From Auriscalpium vulgare (taxonomy: Eukaryota > Basidiomycota > Agaricomycetes > Russulales > Auriscalpiaceae): a stretch of DNA of 64,000 nt. Below the pieces are notes generated by a model. That model worked only from the letters and a program-made list of their open reading frames with translations. It was not told where the DNA came from and made no database searches. Location of the stretch: NCBI GenBank assembly GCA_019915015.1, contig JAHBBC010000009.1, positions 806,001 through 870,000 of the forward strand, read 5' to 3'. The translations under genes and the position numbers were made by a program. Shown here one piece after another: positions 10,651 through 20,414 of this stretch; position 1 is the first letter of the stretch; each line of letters begins with the position of its first letter.

Positions 10651-10680
10651 GGGGACAGTTGCAGTTTCAGTTGGGGGGAG
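10651..10680 (+). other. Polypurine-tract-like sequence (copy 2) at the end of the cargo block
   Basis: GGACAGT followed by TTTCAGTTGGGGGGAG, matching 5361-5390. This copy is the better candidate for the working plus-strand primer because the sequence after it (TGATAGG...) is non-coding and could be the start of a 3' LTR. Confidence 0.5.
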
Positions 10681-11370
10681 AAATGATAGGTTCAGGCCGC
10701 GGGCAAGCGTGTAGCGAGACGTCGCGAGACGGGGAAGCAGCATGCGAGGCGCAGGGTCGCGGGAGCGGGGGTGATGGGAACGTGGTCCGGCGACCCAGGA
10801 GCAACCGGGACTGGCGACGGAACGGATCACCGGAACGGGCTAGATCGGGAGGGCTTAGCGACGTAGGTAGAGCCACTACTTAGGGAGCTGCGCGAGACGT
10901 AGCAACCCAATCAACCTGTGGGCGGCGCAAGCCACCCACACCCTTTACCTCACAGAAACTGTAGCCTGAGGCGCTACCAGACTTAGGAAGGAAGGACCCC
11001 ACCGATGTGGGAACAGGTAGGCAGGCGGACAGGCAAGAGGGGGTGCGACGGCCCATAGGCGGACGCTTCGCACACGGGTGCGAAGCACTCGGAGGAGGAT
11101 CCCGTAGAGGGCATCCCCAGGCAGGTGAGTGTTTAGTTTGGTGTTTAGGCGGTAGGAGGTGGCCCCGCACGACCGCGGGGAGGGCACGAAGCGCGACAGC
11201 GACACGAACACCTTCCCCCCTCGGCAAGACTAGTCACCCGGACTGGATCGCGACGTATAGGAGGCAGTGTTGGTGGTTGTTGTCCTGTGAGGCACTCGCC
11301 GCACGCCCCGCTAGGGTCCGTCCCGGGTGATAGCGTATCAGCGGTACCACTGACAGCGCTCTAGGGATAG
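10681..11370. other. Non-coding GC-rich stretch between the two Gypsy elements, possible LTR
   Basis: No coding potential. At 10917 there is a short hairpin (TGTGGGCGGC / GCCACCCACA). TGG-beginning sequence at 11401 (TGGTGCCCATCAC) could be a tRNA primer-binding site for the second element. It is a plausible place for the 3' LTR of element 1 and/or the 5' LTR of element 2, but no second copy exists in the window, so this is an inference from position. Confidence 0.3.
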
Positions 11371-14184
11371 GAAACTACCCATATCCGCCCTACTACCGTC
11401 TGGTGCCCATCACTTTTGGAGCCCACCGCGAGGGTTTCTGTCACCATTCCTCCAAAGCCTTCCGAAGCAACTTCGCCATTCGTCTCTCGCTATCGACTTC
11501 GCTCCGCCACCCTCGCCGACGAAGTTCGTCGGTCCCACGTCGTCTACCCCGCCGCTGACGACCCGCATTCCGACGAGGCTTCCGAAGACGAGGTAAACAA
11601 CGACGTTCTCCCCGAACCTTCAGGTACTCAGCACGACGCCGACCCTGACTTCGACTTCGACTTCCACGTTCCCGGCGGATTTTCTACGCCTCTGCGATCT
11701 CTTTCGCCGCTGCCACCGCTATCGACTCTCACCCCTCTTCACCCATCGCAACCTCCGACCCCGCGCACTCCGCCTTCGCCTTCGCCTTCGCTTCCGAAAC
11801 GCCCACAGACTTCGCAACTCACTTCGCTCCGCCCTATCCACCCACCACCCGCATACTCCGCACAACCACCAGCAATGGCCGCCCTCGTCCCGATGCCATC
11901 TAGGCTCGCCCGAACAGCGCCTGTGTTCACGCCGGACAAACCCCGCGAGATCCGTAGGTTTTGGCCTGACCTTGAAGCGTTCTTCGGACCTGCGGGCGTC
12001 GTCACTGACCGCGCGAAGAAGGATTGGACGAAGAACTACGTCCCCACAGCAACCGCCGACCTGTTCGACGCAATGATCGAATTCACTGGCAACGCCACAT
12101 ACGACGAGTTCAAGGTAGCCGTCGGTAAGCTCTATCCAGGAGCCGACGCCGACCGAGCGTATACAACGGCCGACCTAGACGAGCTCGTCAAACAGACGCG
12201 AGCAAAGTCTACGTTGACTCTCGACGACTTCGCTACGTATCATCGAGAGTATCTGACCATATCGGGCTTCCTAGTACTCAAAGGACGTCTGTCGACGATG
12301 GAGCAGAACCGAGCGTTCTCCCGAGGTATCCCGAACGCCCTCTGGCCGAAGGTTAACTCTCGGCTCCAGATCAAGAAGCCCGACGTCATCGCAGGCGACC
12401 CTTACGACGTCTCGGACGCCTATCTCGCCGGGCAGTACGTCCTCCAGTCCGACGCCGACGCGTTTCGGACCGGCGCGCACGTAGCCACCCCAGTCGTTCC
12501 CCCAGCGCCAGTTGTCGTCGCCGCCACGCCTTCACCTGCCCCAACCATCAAAGCAGAAGATCTCCTTGCGACACTCGTCCGAAGCTTGATGCAAGGTGGT
12601 TCGCTCGCAACACTATCGGGCCCGATCAAAGCAGCAGCGAACGCAGTCGAAGCAGCAGCAGCACCAGCCGCAGTCGCGTCTTCCACCGCAAATACTTCCT
12701 CAGCGGACGCACGCGCAGCAGCAATGCTGCGCCTTGCCGGACGTTGTTTGTACTGTGGAAGCTCCGAACATCGTATATCGTCTTGCGAGCTCGTCGAAGA
12801 GGACGTTCGCGCAGGCCTTATCGTTCGGAACGGCGAAGGCAAGGTCACGCTAGCGAACGGCAGCTTCGTTCCTCGGGCCATCACCGGCGACTTCTTGCGC
12901 GACCGAGTCCAGGAGTGGTATCGTCGCAACCCTTCGGTCAAACCCGTGGTAGCTTCGACCCTCATGATGGAATTGCTCCCCACTCCGCTTCAGACGTTTT
13001 CGCTCACGAAGGTAGATCGCATCGCAGGACTCGAAGCCGAACTGGCTGCACTTCGGTCGCAACATGCTGCATATGCGCAAGTCTTCGATGGGGTCGAGAT
13101 TACTCGCCCGGCTAAAGCCAAAGTTGGCCCACCGCCTCCGAAGATTGCGCAAGCAGAGCCTCCGAAGCAAGCGCCACAGGCACCCGAACCCGAGGCGAGC
13201 GAAGTTGAGCAAATTCCAGTTCACCCATTCCGCAACGTCCGCGACGCGACCTCCGCCCCCATCAAACCGAAGACGGTTCCAGCCGATCCGAGCAAACCAG
13301 CCGTTCGCGAACCACAATTTCGCAACGCGCCGCCGGTTCACCGCACCGAATTGGCCGACGCCGTCTTCGAACGCGCCATGAAGGAGGTTCGACTTTCGCT
13401 CACGCCGGAAGAACTGCTCTCGCTCGCCCCCGAGGTTCGCCAGAAGTTCCGCGACGCAATTACGCCACGTCGAGCAGCGAACGTCCAGGAAGTAGAGCCA
13501 AGCCACAAAGTCACGATCGAGGAGGTACCCAACGAGGAGCTCACTTCGCCAGCAGCGGCAATCCGAGCTTCGGAAACGGTACTCCTCGCCCACTACGCCC
13601 CCGATCCACGCAGGTCGACCGTCGACTCCGTTTGGCCGGCATCGAACAAAGGCGTCATGAGCGACCCGATCGAGGTCTACCTGAACTCTCACACGCACGA
13701 CAGCATGTTCGATCCCGACGCGTTGACCGTCGCAAACGACTCCCACTCGCTTCGGTCCATCGACGGGATTGTCGCCAGCCGAGTCGCCATCGAATGCCTT
13801 CTCGACCCTGGATCTCAGGTAATAGCGATGAGCGAGGAGGTATGTCACTTCCTCGAGCTTCACTACGACCCCGAGATCAAGATTCGCCTCCAATCGGCGA
13901 ACAAGCAGGTTTCCGAGTCGCTCGGGCTGGCACGTAACGTTCCTATCAAGTTCGGAAGCATGACATTGTACCTCCAGGTTCATATCGTGCGGAACGTTGC
14001 CTACGACATTCTCCTCGGTCGCCCCTTCGACGTCCTCACCGAGTCGATCGTTCAGAACTTCCAGAACGAGGACCAGACGGTCACCATCCGCAACCCGAAC
14101 ACAGGCGACCGCCTCGTCATCCCCACATATCCTCGGGGACACCATCGGTTTCGCGAGGAGCAAATTGCTCAAGCCCGACTTTGA
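11371..14184 (+). CDS. Gag-protease polyprotein of the second Gypsy element
   Basis: The frame is open from 11371 to the stop at 14184. The first in-frame ATG is at ~11875 (MAALVPMPSRLARTAP), but the preceding ~165 codons also look coding (Ser/Pro-rich), so the start is uncertain. The order is: a Pro/Ser-rich N-terminus; a capsid-like helical region from PREIRRFWPDLEAFFG (~11940) to ~12440; an Ala-rich linker; a zinc knuckle CLYCGSSEHRISSC (C-x2-C-x4-H-x4-C, ~12747); a proline/acidic linker; and a retropepsin domain with LLDPGSQVIAMSEEVC (~13800) and DILLGRPFDVLTES (~14007). DPGS replaces DTG/DSG, as in element 1. It overlaps pol in the +1 frame. Confidence 0.85.
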   Translation, partial: ETTHIRPTTVWCPSLLEPTARVSVTIPPKPSEATSPFVSRYRLRSATLADEVRRSHVVYPAADDPHSDEASEDEVNNDVLPEPSGTQHDADPDFDFDFHVPGGFSTPLRSLSPLPPLSTLTPLHPSQPPTPRTPPSPSPSLPKRPQTSQLTSLRPIHPPPAYSAQPPAMAALVPMPSRLARTAPVFTPDKPREIRRFWPDLEAFFGPAGVVTDRAKKDWTKNYVPTATADLFDAMIEFTGNATYDEFKVAVGKLYPGADADRAYTTADLDELVKQTRAKSTLTLDDFATYHREYLTISGFLVLKGRLSTMEQNRAFSRGIPNALWPKVNSRLQIKKPDVIAGDPYDVSDAYLAGQYVLQSDADAFRTGAHVATPVVPPAPVVVAATPSPAPTIKAEDLLATLVRSLMQGGSLATLSGPIKAAANAVEAAAAPAAVASSTANTSSADARAAAMLRLAGRCLYCGSSEHRISSCELVEEDVRAGLIVRNGEGKVTLANGSFVPRAITGDFLRDRVQEWYRRNPSVKPVVASTLMMELLPTPLQTFSLTKVDRIAGLEAELAALRSQHAAYAQVFDGVEITRPAKAKVGPPPPKIAQAEPPKQAPQAPEPEASEVEQIPVHPFRNVRDATSAPIKPKTVPADPSKPAVREPQFRNAPPVHRTELADAVFERAMKEVRLSLTPEELLSLAPEVRQKFRDAITPRRAANVQEVEPSHKVTIEEVPNEELTSPAAAIRASETVLLAHYAPDPRRSTVDSVWPASNKGVMSDPIEVYLNSHTHDSMFDPDALTVANDSHSLRSIDGIVASRVAIECLLDPGSQVIAMSEEVCHFLELHYDPEIKIRLQSANKQVSESLGLARNVPIKFGSMTLYLQVHIVRNVAYDILLGRPFDVLTESIVQNFQNEDQTVTIRNPNTGDRLVIPTYPRGHHRFREEQIAQARL

Positions 14185-17100
14185 AGACGAAGTCGACGAA
14201 GGCAACTCCATCGCCATGATCATCGAAGGTGAAGGAGACAATGTCCGGATCATCGCCTATACCCAAATCGACTCCTCGGACGAGTCGGCGGTTCGCCACG
14301 CATACGTCACCGCTTCCGAAGCACGCTCACATCTTCCCGAACACTCCGCGCCTTCTTTCATGCAGAATATATGTCCCGCCCCGCCTCGCAAGCCACTGGC
14401 GGCTGAGCACCCCCATCTTGATCCCAAACACGCAGTTCCGAACCAGTTTGCCGCATCGTCCTCGTCTCCTCAGTCCTCGCGTACTTACGTTCTCAGTTCG
14501 CAACCCCTCGGTCCCGGTTTGCAATCCCCGCCCAGTTCCACAGGACCGATGACGCCATCCCCCTCACTTTCCCAAACATCCCCAGACTCTTATCTTGGCA
14601 CCCAGCGCAATTCGACTCCTTTCTTGGCCACGCCCGCGACTTCGCCTTCGACACACGACGCCGACATACACGACACCTTCATCGGCAAGAAGAAGTACAA
14701 ACCAGTCGGGCAGAAAGTCAAACCCGTCCTAGGTACGCTTCCTGAAGGCTTCCGAATCGAATGCAACATCACCGGCGATCCACTCGCGTCCATGCCGCCG
14801 CTCAACCCTCATCCTCCGAAGTTCACACCTACCGGTCGATATACCCAAGAGCGACACGACGCCATGGACGCCCTTCCGAACTACGATTTCTTGACACCGA
14901 CCGAGCGCGACCTTCTCCACAACACCATCTCCGAGCAAAACGAAGCGTTCGCCTGGGCCGAGAACGAGCGAGGAAGCTTCAAAGAGGAGTACTTTCCGCC
15001 TATTCAAATCCCCGTGGTCGCGCATGTCCCTTGGGTCGATCGTAACATCCCCATACCCCCAGGCATCCGCGACGAAGTCTGCAGAATGATCAAGAAGAAG
15101 ATCGATGCAGGCGTCTACGAACCTTCCAACTCCTCCTATCGATCGAAGTGGTTTTGCGTCGCGAAGAAGGACGGTAAGCTTCGCATCGTCCACTCGCTCG
15201 AACCGCTCAACGCCGTCACGGTCGCACATTCCGGAGTCCCGCCTATCCAAGAGCACCTCGCCGAGCAGTTCGGAGGTCGTGCTTGCGGTGGTATCCTCGA
15301 CCTGTACGTCGGCTACGACGAGCGAGTCATTGACGAACGATCCCGCGACTTCACCACCTTCCAAACCCCCTACGGCGCGCATCGCCTCGTCACCCTGCCG
15401 ATGGGTTGGACGAACTCGGTCCCGATTTTCCACGACGACGTCACCCACATACTTCGCGAAGAGATTCCGACATATACCATCCCCTTCATCGACGATGTTC
15501 CCATCAAAGGCCCGAAGTCGGACTACAAGCTCGCGGACGGTTCGTATGAGATGATACCAGAGAACCCAGACATCCGTCGCTTCGTCTGGGAACATCCCCT
15601 CAACACGAACCGAATCCTCCAACGCATGCGCTATTCGGAGGGCACCTTCTCCGGTACGAAGTCGATCCTCATATCGCGCGAGTTCACGGTTCTTCGCCAT
15701 CTCTGCACTCCAGAAGGCAGACGTGCAGACCCTACCACCATCTCCGCGATCACCAATTGGGGGCCTTGTAAAGATCTTTCAGATGTTCGCGCGTTCCTCG
15801 GAACCGTTGGCGTTTGTCGGATCTTCATCAAGGACTTCGCGAAGCACGCTTGGCCCCTCACGAAGCTCACGCGCAAAGGGGTTGACTTCGAGTATGGTAC
15901 CGAGCAACTTATCGCACAAGAGTACCTCAAGGACGCACTCGTTCATTCCGAAGCACTTCGAGCCATCGACTACGAATCTCCCGCCGCCGTCATCCTCGCC
16001 GTCGACACCTCCTACATCGCCGTTGGCTACATCCTCGCCCAAGAAGACGAAGAGAATAAAAAGAAGCGATACTACAGTCGGTTCGGATCAATATCGCTAA
16101 ACGATCGCGAACGTCGCTTCTCGCAGCCGAAGCTCGAAATCTATGGTCTCTACCGCGCATTGAAGACGCTGAAGATCTACCTCATCGGACTTCGGAACCT
16201 CATCGTCGAGGTTGACGCTCTTTCCATTGGCGGTATGCTGAAGCACCCTGATCTAGTCCCCACTGCGAGCACCAATCGCTGGATTATCTCCATCCTCGCC
16301 TTCAAATTTCTACTTCGGCACGTCCCAGGAATTTTTCACGGTCCCGACGGTCTCTCCCGACGCGTTCGGCAGCCTGGAGATCCTCCCGAAGTTGAAGACG
16401 ACGACTTCGACGATTGGATCGACGAGTTGTACGGCTTCCTGAACATCGCCCACACCGCCAGCATGAACGAGCAACCGACTTGGACTCCTTCTACCCCTTC
16501 CGCGTCCGTCCACGAGGTGCTCGCACTGACCGAGGACGGTCAGAATCAAAGTATGGAGGAGGAGCCCCCGGTGCTGCGATATGGCGAGATCCCGCGCACC
16601 GAAGCCGCACACAAAGCCGACAAACGCATCATCTACGTCCGAGATTGGCTAGAAGACCCAGTACGTCCCGAGAAAATGACCGACTCCGAGTTCACCACAT
16701 TCGTTCGCTACGCCACCAAGTTCTTCGTTACTAGAGATCGCCTCTGGCGTCGTAACAAAGATGGCGGACACAAGCTCGTCCCGCACAAGAAACGCCGCGT
16801 CGACATCCTCATCGACTGCCATGACAAAGTCGGCCATCGAGGAGTGTTCGCAACACGCTCGCTCATCGGCCAACGCTTCTGGTGGCCGTCCTACGAAGCC
16901 GACGTCCTGTGGTATGTTCGGACATGTCTAATCTGCCAACAGCGTCAACGACTCCAAATCCTCCTACCCCCAACCGTCGCGCCACCCGCTTCTTTGTTCG
17001 CGAAAATCTACGTCGACACCATGCACATGCCGCCCTCGAACGGGTACCGCTACATCGTCCAAGGTCGATGTTCCATCACTTCGTATCCCGAATTCCGTCT

Positions 17101-18031
17101 ACTCAAGAAAGAGGACTCTGCCGCACTCGCGAAGTTCTTCTACGAGGAAATCATCTCCCGTTGGGGTTCGCTTAGCGAGATCGTCACCGACAACGGCAAA
17201 CCGTTCATCAAAGCCCTCGAGCACCTCGAAACGCTGTACCACATCCGACATATTCGAATCAGCGGCTACAACTCCCGAGCAAACGGTATAGTCGAACGCT
17301 CACATTACGATGTTCGGCAGGCACTCTTCAAAGCAGCAGACGGAGACCAGTCACAATGGGCGCGCCACGCTCACTCTGTCTTCTGGTCGGAGCGCCTCAC
17401 GGTTCGGAAACGCATGGGCTGTTCGCCTTACTTCGCGGTCACGGGTTGTCACCCGCTCATTCCCCTGGACATTGCTGAAGCCACGTATCTCCAGCCCCCT
17501 CCAGATTCCATACTCTCGACTACAGATCTCATCGCTCGCCGCGCCATCGCTCTCCAGAAGCGTTACGACGACATCTCGGCACTTCGCTCCCAAGTCTACG
17601 AGACTCGCATCGAGAACGCTCGACGCTTTGAAGCTGAACATTCGCACACGATTCGCGACTTCGACTTCAAACGAGGAACACTCGTACTCATGCGCAATAC
17701 CGCAATAGAGAAGTCGCTCAACCGCAAGATGCGTCCACGTTACCTCGGTCCCCTCGTCGTCATTTCGCGCAACCGAGGCGGCGCATACATCCTCGCCGAC
17801 CTCGACGCTTCCGTTCTAGATCGCCCCATTGCCGCGTTCCGAGTCATTCCTTACTTCGCTCGTCGAGAACCGATCGAGATTGACATTCGCGACATCGACA
17901 TAGATACTCAGCGACTTCGCGAGCTCGAGCAAAGCGAGACGCAAGGCAACGAAGACGAAGCAGATCCACCCGACGTTGAGCAACGCGACGTAGAGCCCCC
18001 TGATGATGAAGCAGAAGCCGAACAAGAGTAG
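13997..18031 (+). CDS. Pol polyprotein of the second Gypsy element
   Basis: The coding frame is recognisable from about 14160 (LLKPDFEDEVDEGN) to the stop at 18031. The first ~50 codons after 13997 are overlap with gag-protease and probably not translated. A variable Ser/Pro-rich region (14300-14660) precedes reverse transcriptase: YRSKWFCVAKKDG (~15134), GGILDLYVGYDER (~15290), IPFIDDVPIKG (~15480). RNase H: ILAVDTSYIAVG (~15990), FHGPDGLSRR (~16336). Integrase: zinc module with FWWPSY and CLICQQ (~16820-16940), core YVDTMHMP (~17010), VTDNGKPF (~17184), GIVERSHYDVRQAL (~17286). A GPLVVISRNRGG module is near 17748. The C-terminus is strongly acidic. All catalytic residues expected for RT and integrase are present. 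No ATG lies at the junction, so it is probably made as a gag-pol fusion by +1 frameshift. Confidence 0.88.
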   Translation: MPTTFSSVAPSTSSPSRSFRTSRTRTRRSPSATRTQATASSSPHILGDTIGFARSKLLKPDFEDEVDEGNSIAMIIEGEGDNVRIIAYTQIDSSDESAVRHAYVTASEARSHLPEHSAPSFMQNICPAPPRKPLAAEHPHLDPKHAVPNQFAASSSSPQSSRTYVLSSQPLGPGLQSPPSSTGPMTPSPSLSQTSPDSYLGTQRNSTPFLATPATSPSTHDADIHDTFIGKKKYKPVGQKVKPVLGTLPEGFRIECNITGDPLASMPPLNPHPPKFTPTGRYTQERHDAMDALPNYDFLTPTERDLLHNTISEQNEAFAWAENERGSFKEEYFPPIQIPVVAHVPWVDRNIPIPPGIRDEVCRMIKKKIDAGVYEPSNSSYRSKWFCVAKKDGKLRIVHSLEPLNAVTVAHSGVPPIQEHLAEQFGGRACGGILDLYVGYDERVIDERSRDFTTFQTPYGAHRLVTLPMGWTNSVPIFHDDVTHILREEIPTYTIPFIDDVPIKGPKSDYKLADGSYEMIPENPDIRRFVWEHPLNTNRILQRMRYSEGTFSGTKSILISREFTVLRHLCTPEGRRADPTTISAITNWGPCKDLSDVRAFLGTVGVCRIFIKDFAKHAWPLTKLTRKGVDFEYGTEQLIAQEYLKDALVHSEALRAIDYESPAAVILAVDTSYIAVGYILAQEDEENKKKRYYSRFGSISLNDRERRFSQPKLEIYGLYRALKTLKIYLIGLRNLIVEVDALSIGGMLKHPDLVPTASTNRWIISILAFKFLLRHVPGIFHGPDGLSRRVRQPGDPPEVEDDDFDDWIDELYGFLNIAHTASMNEQPTWTPSTPSASVHEVLALTEDGQNQSMEEEPPVLRYGEIPRTEAAHKADKRIIYVRDWLEDPVRPEKMTDSEFTTFVRYATKFFVTRDRLWRRNKDGGHKLVPHKKRRVDILIDCHDKVGHRGVFATRSLIGQRFWWPSYEADVLWYVRTCLICQQRQRLQILLPPTVAPPASLFAKIYVDTMHMPPSNGYRYIVQGRCSITSYPEFRLLKKEDSAALAKFFYEEIISRWGSLSEIVTDNGKPFIKALEHLETLYHIRHIRISGYNSRANGIVERSHYDVRQALFKAADGDQSQWARHAHSVFWSERLTVRKRMGCSPYFAVTGCHPLIPLDIAEATYLQPPPDSILSTTDLIARRAIALQKRYDDISALRSQVYETRIENARRFEAEHSHTIRDFDFKRGTLVLMRNTAIEKSLNRKMRPRYLGPLVVISRNRGGAYILADLDASVLDRPIAAFRVIPYFARREPIEIDIRDIDIDTQRLRELEQSETQGNEDEADPPDVEQRDVEPPDDEAEAEQE

Positions 18032-18448
18032 AGAAAGCGACGGAGCGCATTCCAGAATCCACACCACTTCCCTCTCCTCCCCATCGTGTCTCTTATCTCA
18101 TTTTCTTTTGTACTATACTAAGTCGCTCGCGTTTACCGCTGTAGCGCAGGGCTACTCAAGATCAAAGTCCTAAGTCTATGAAGGAGTACTGAGACTTAAA
18201 CAAAAGAATCGAATTTTCATCTTTCCTGACTTAGCTGTGTGCGCTTCAGAGTCCCGAAGTCGCTTCGGCTTTCGTACGTTCACTTCGTGTTGATCTCACA
18301 CAGTTCGAACGCGAGAAACGAATCCTATTCAAAATCAAGACTCAAGAACAAGAACAAACCATTCTATTTTACATTTCCTCCCCCTTTCCCCTTTTCTTTT
18401 CGACTTCGCCCCTTTCCCCTCGACTTCGCCGACTTCCCTCGACTTCGC
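18032..18448. other. Non-coding spacer between pol and the antisense gene
   Basis: AT-richer stretch with T-rich runs, no open frame of note, probably containing 3' ends of both convergent transcripts. No polypurine tract of the GGGGGG type is present here, unlike element 1. Confidence 0.4.
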
Positions 18449-20414
18449 TCAATCCTCCGACTCGTCGTCCGCATTTCCGCCGTACAGCGTCACCGGTTCG
18501 CCCGCGTTGTACCGCTCCCACAGCGCCCGGTTGAGGTACCGGGTCTCGGCCCAGTTAAGGTCGATGATGCGGTTGTGGACGAGGTAGGCGAGCGTCATGG
18601 CATCGGCCTTCATGATCCGGATCATCCGGACGATGCGGCGCTCAGCTTCGGTGAGCCCGATGTCCGTCGGCACCTCGTCGATCGCCTTCGCCATGGCCTC
18701 CAGGTCTTCCAGCGTCGGCGGCTCGGGGAGGGTGTGGTCGGTGAAGCGGTCGGACTGAGGCAGCCCGCGCACCCTCGTCTCGTTCCCGTAGATGGGCACG
18801 GGGATGACGCGGCGCGTTCGGGACGACTTCGCCCTGGCCTTGCCCTTGCCCTTGTTCTTCGGCTTGCTCGGGCCCGCGACCGGCGCGCTTGGAGGCCGAA
18901 CCGAGGTTTCTAGGATTGTGTTAGCTTCGGAATGCGATCACGATCAGGCAACGACTTACCCTCGAGGTCCTTGCCCATCTCCTCCCACATGTCCTCCCCC
19001 GCGGTCCCGAATCCTACGTCTTGCTCCGAGTCAGACTTCGGACTAGGCAGGAAGAGCGGCGTGCTCTTACCTGGCATCGTCGCTTGCGTCTGCGACGGCC
19101 CTGCCATCTCGACGTCCGAAGTCAGATCGACTTCGGACGACACCACTGCCTTTTTCCCTGTGGGTTCGGGTCAGCTCTCCTCCTCGAACGAAGTCAAACG
19201 AAGTCACTTACTTTGCGCCTGGGCGCGCGTCTCCTTCCTCGGCGTCGCCTTGGGCGTCGCCTTCACCTTCTTCGCCGCCGGCTGCACGACACCGTCGTCA
19301 TGGTCCGGCGAGGCCTCGGGCACGCGCTTGAGGCCCGAATCTTCCGTCTTGCCCTTTTTCTCTGTTACGAAGGCATCAGCTCCGACTCGAATGCGTACAG
19401 GACAAAACCGAACTTACTTGACTCAACAACTGGACCGTTCGTCCAGTAACACCCGTGCACCGCTATCATACAGCGGGCGCACGACACCTTCACCTTCGTT
19501 TGGATCTTGACGATCTGCGGCGCGCAGGCGTGCCCGTGCGTCGCGATGTACCCGCGACAATAGTCGCATACCTAGAAAACGAGCCGAAGTCAGCGCCGAA
19601 CCCAAGACACAAAGCCGAACGACTTACCGAACCGTACGACTCATAGTCGTACTTCCCCGTCTGGATCGTCTTCACGAGCGCGTTGGCCTCCCGGTACTGC
19701 GCTCCCCACTTCGCGTCCCTCGCCCAAGTCGGGTCGTCCAACTCGAGGACGAGGTGCTTGGTCGCCTTCTTCTTCGTCTTCTTCGCCTCGAAATCCTCCT
19801 CCTTCTCCTCGTCGGCGAGCTCGTCCTCTGCGGGCTCGTCGTCCGCGACTTCGCCGTCTTCCAGCTCCTCGCCCGGCACCTCGGACTCACCCTCGGACTT
19901 CGCGACGGGCAGCGTGGCAATAGCCGCCCCCGCGGGTCCGTAATCGACTTCGTCAAAGTCGAGCTCGACGTCGTCGCCGGCGAGCTGGCCTTCGAGCATG
20001 AGCTCAAAGGCGCTGCGTTTCTAGGAACGAACCGAGTTAGCGATCGAGCGAAGTCAACAAAATGGAAACGACTTACTGGAGGAAGCGGCTGCAGGAGGCC
20101 GTCAGAGTCGTCGACCCACGCAGGCGTGCCGTGGTGGTCCGCGTAGTGCTGGAGGCGCGCCAAGCACCCTCCGAGCTCGACCTGGAACTGCGGGTGCGGC
20201 CGAGCCATTTTCTAGAGGGACGAAGTCAGCGCGAGGTTCTCAACGCAAAACGAAGAGGGCTTACCAGCCCGAGCAAGATGGACTTGCACCAGGCGCGCTT
20301 CGCGTTCTCGGTCGCCTCCGGGTTGAAGGAGTCGAGCAGGCCGTTGATGCCGAGGTGAATCTCGCGGAGCGAGACCTTCGCCTTGGTGGACCTGGAGGAC
20401 GTGGATGCCGACAT
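18449..20414 (-). CDS. Antisense multi-exon gene C behind the second Gypsy element, zinc-module protein
   Basis: About eight exons on the minus strand. ATG at 20414 (MSASTSSRSTKAKVSLREI) with exon 1 ending before GTAAGC ~20264. The next exon carries HPQFQVELGGCLARLQHYAD. A long acidic exon follows (DDEPAEDELADEEKEEDFEA), then ATKHLVLELDDPTWARDA. A cysteine exon (~19572-19430) reads VCDYCRGYIATHGHAC ... CARCMIAVHGCYW. Basic exons with KKVKATPKATPRKE come next, and a last exon with SKPKNKGKGKARAKSSRTRR and a helical C-terminus (LTEAERRIVRMIRIM) runs to the stop at 18449. Introns are 45-60 bp with GTAAGT donors. The C-x2-C-x4-H-x-C module matches cargo gene B at 5805-7505. The leader is pyrimidine-rich. 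Nuclear, nucleic-acid-related function is only inferred from zinc and basic segments. Confidence 0.65.

Larger units (their letters stand above)
1..10680 (+). mobile_element. Ty3/Gypsy LTR retrotransposon, 5' part outside window, with antisense cargo
   Basis: The order gag-protease, reverse transcriptase, RNase H, integrase on the plus strand is that of Ty3/Gypsy elements. The window opens inside gag, just after the position where the sister element at 11371 has its zinc knuckle. Behind pol lies a ~5 kb block with three minus-strand genes, and a polypurine-tract-like sequence is found both right after pol (5361-5390) and at the far end of the block (10651-10680). No LTR pair can be confirmed because the 5' LTR is outside the window, so the right boundary is a proposal. 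Coding parts are GC-rich, unlike the AT-rich region after 20690. Confidence 0.75.

Noticed and set aside
10917..11400. Firm LTR assignment
   Set aside because: No second copy is found in the window, so only a tentative label is given.
12850..14253. A 467-codon minus-strand open frame across the second gag-protease gene
   Set aside because: It is the complement of a GC-rich coding gene with clear zinc-knuckle and protease motifs on the plus strand. The minus frame has no recognisable domain.
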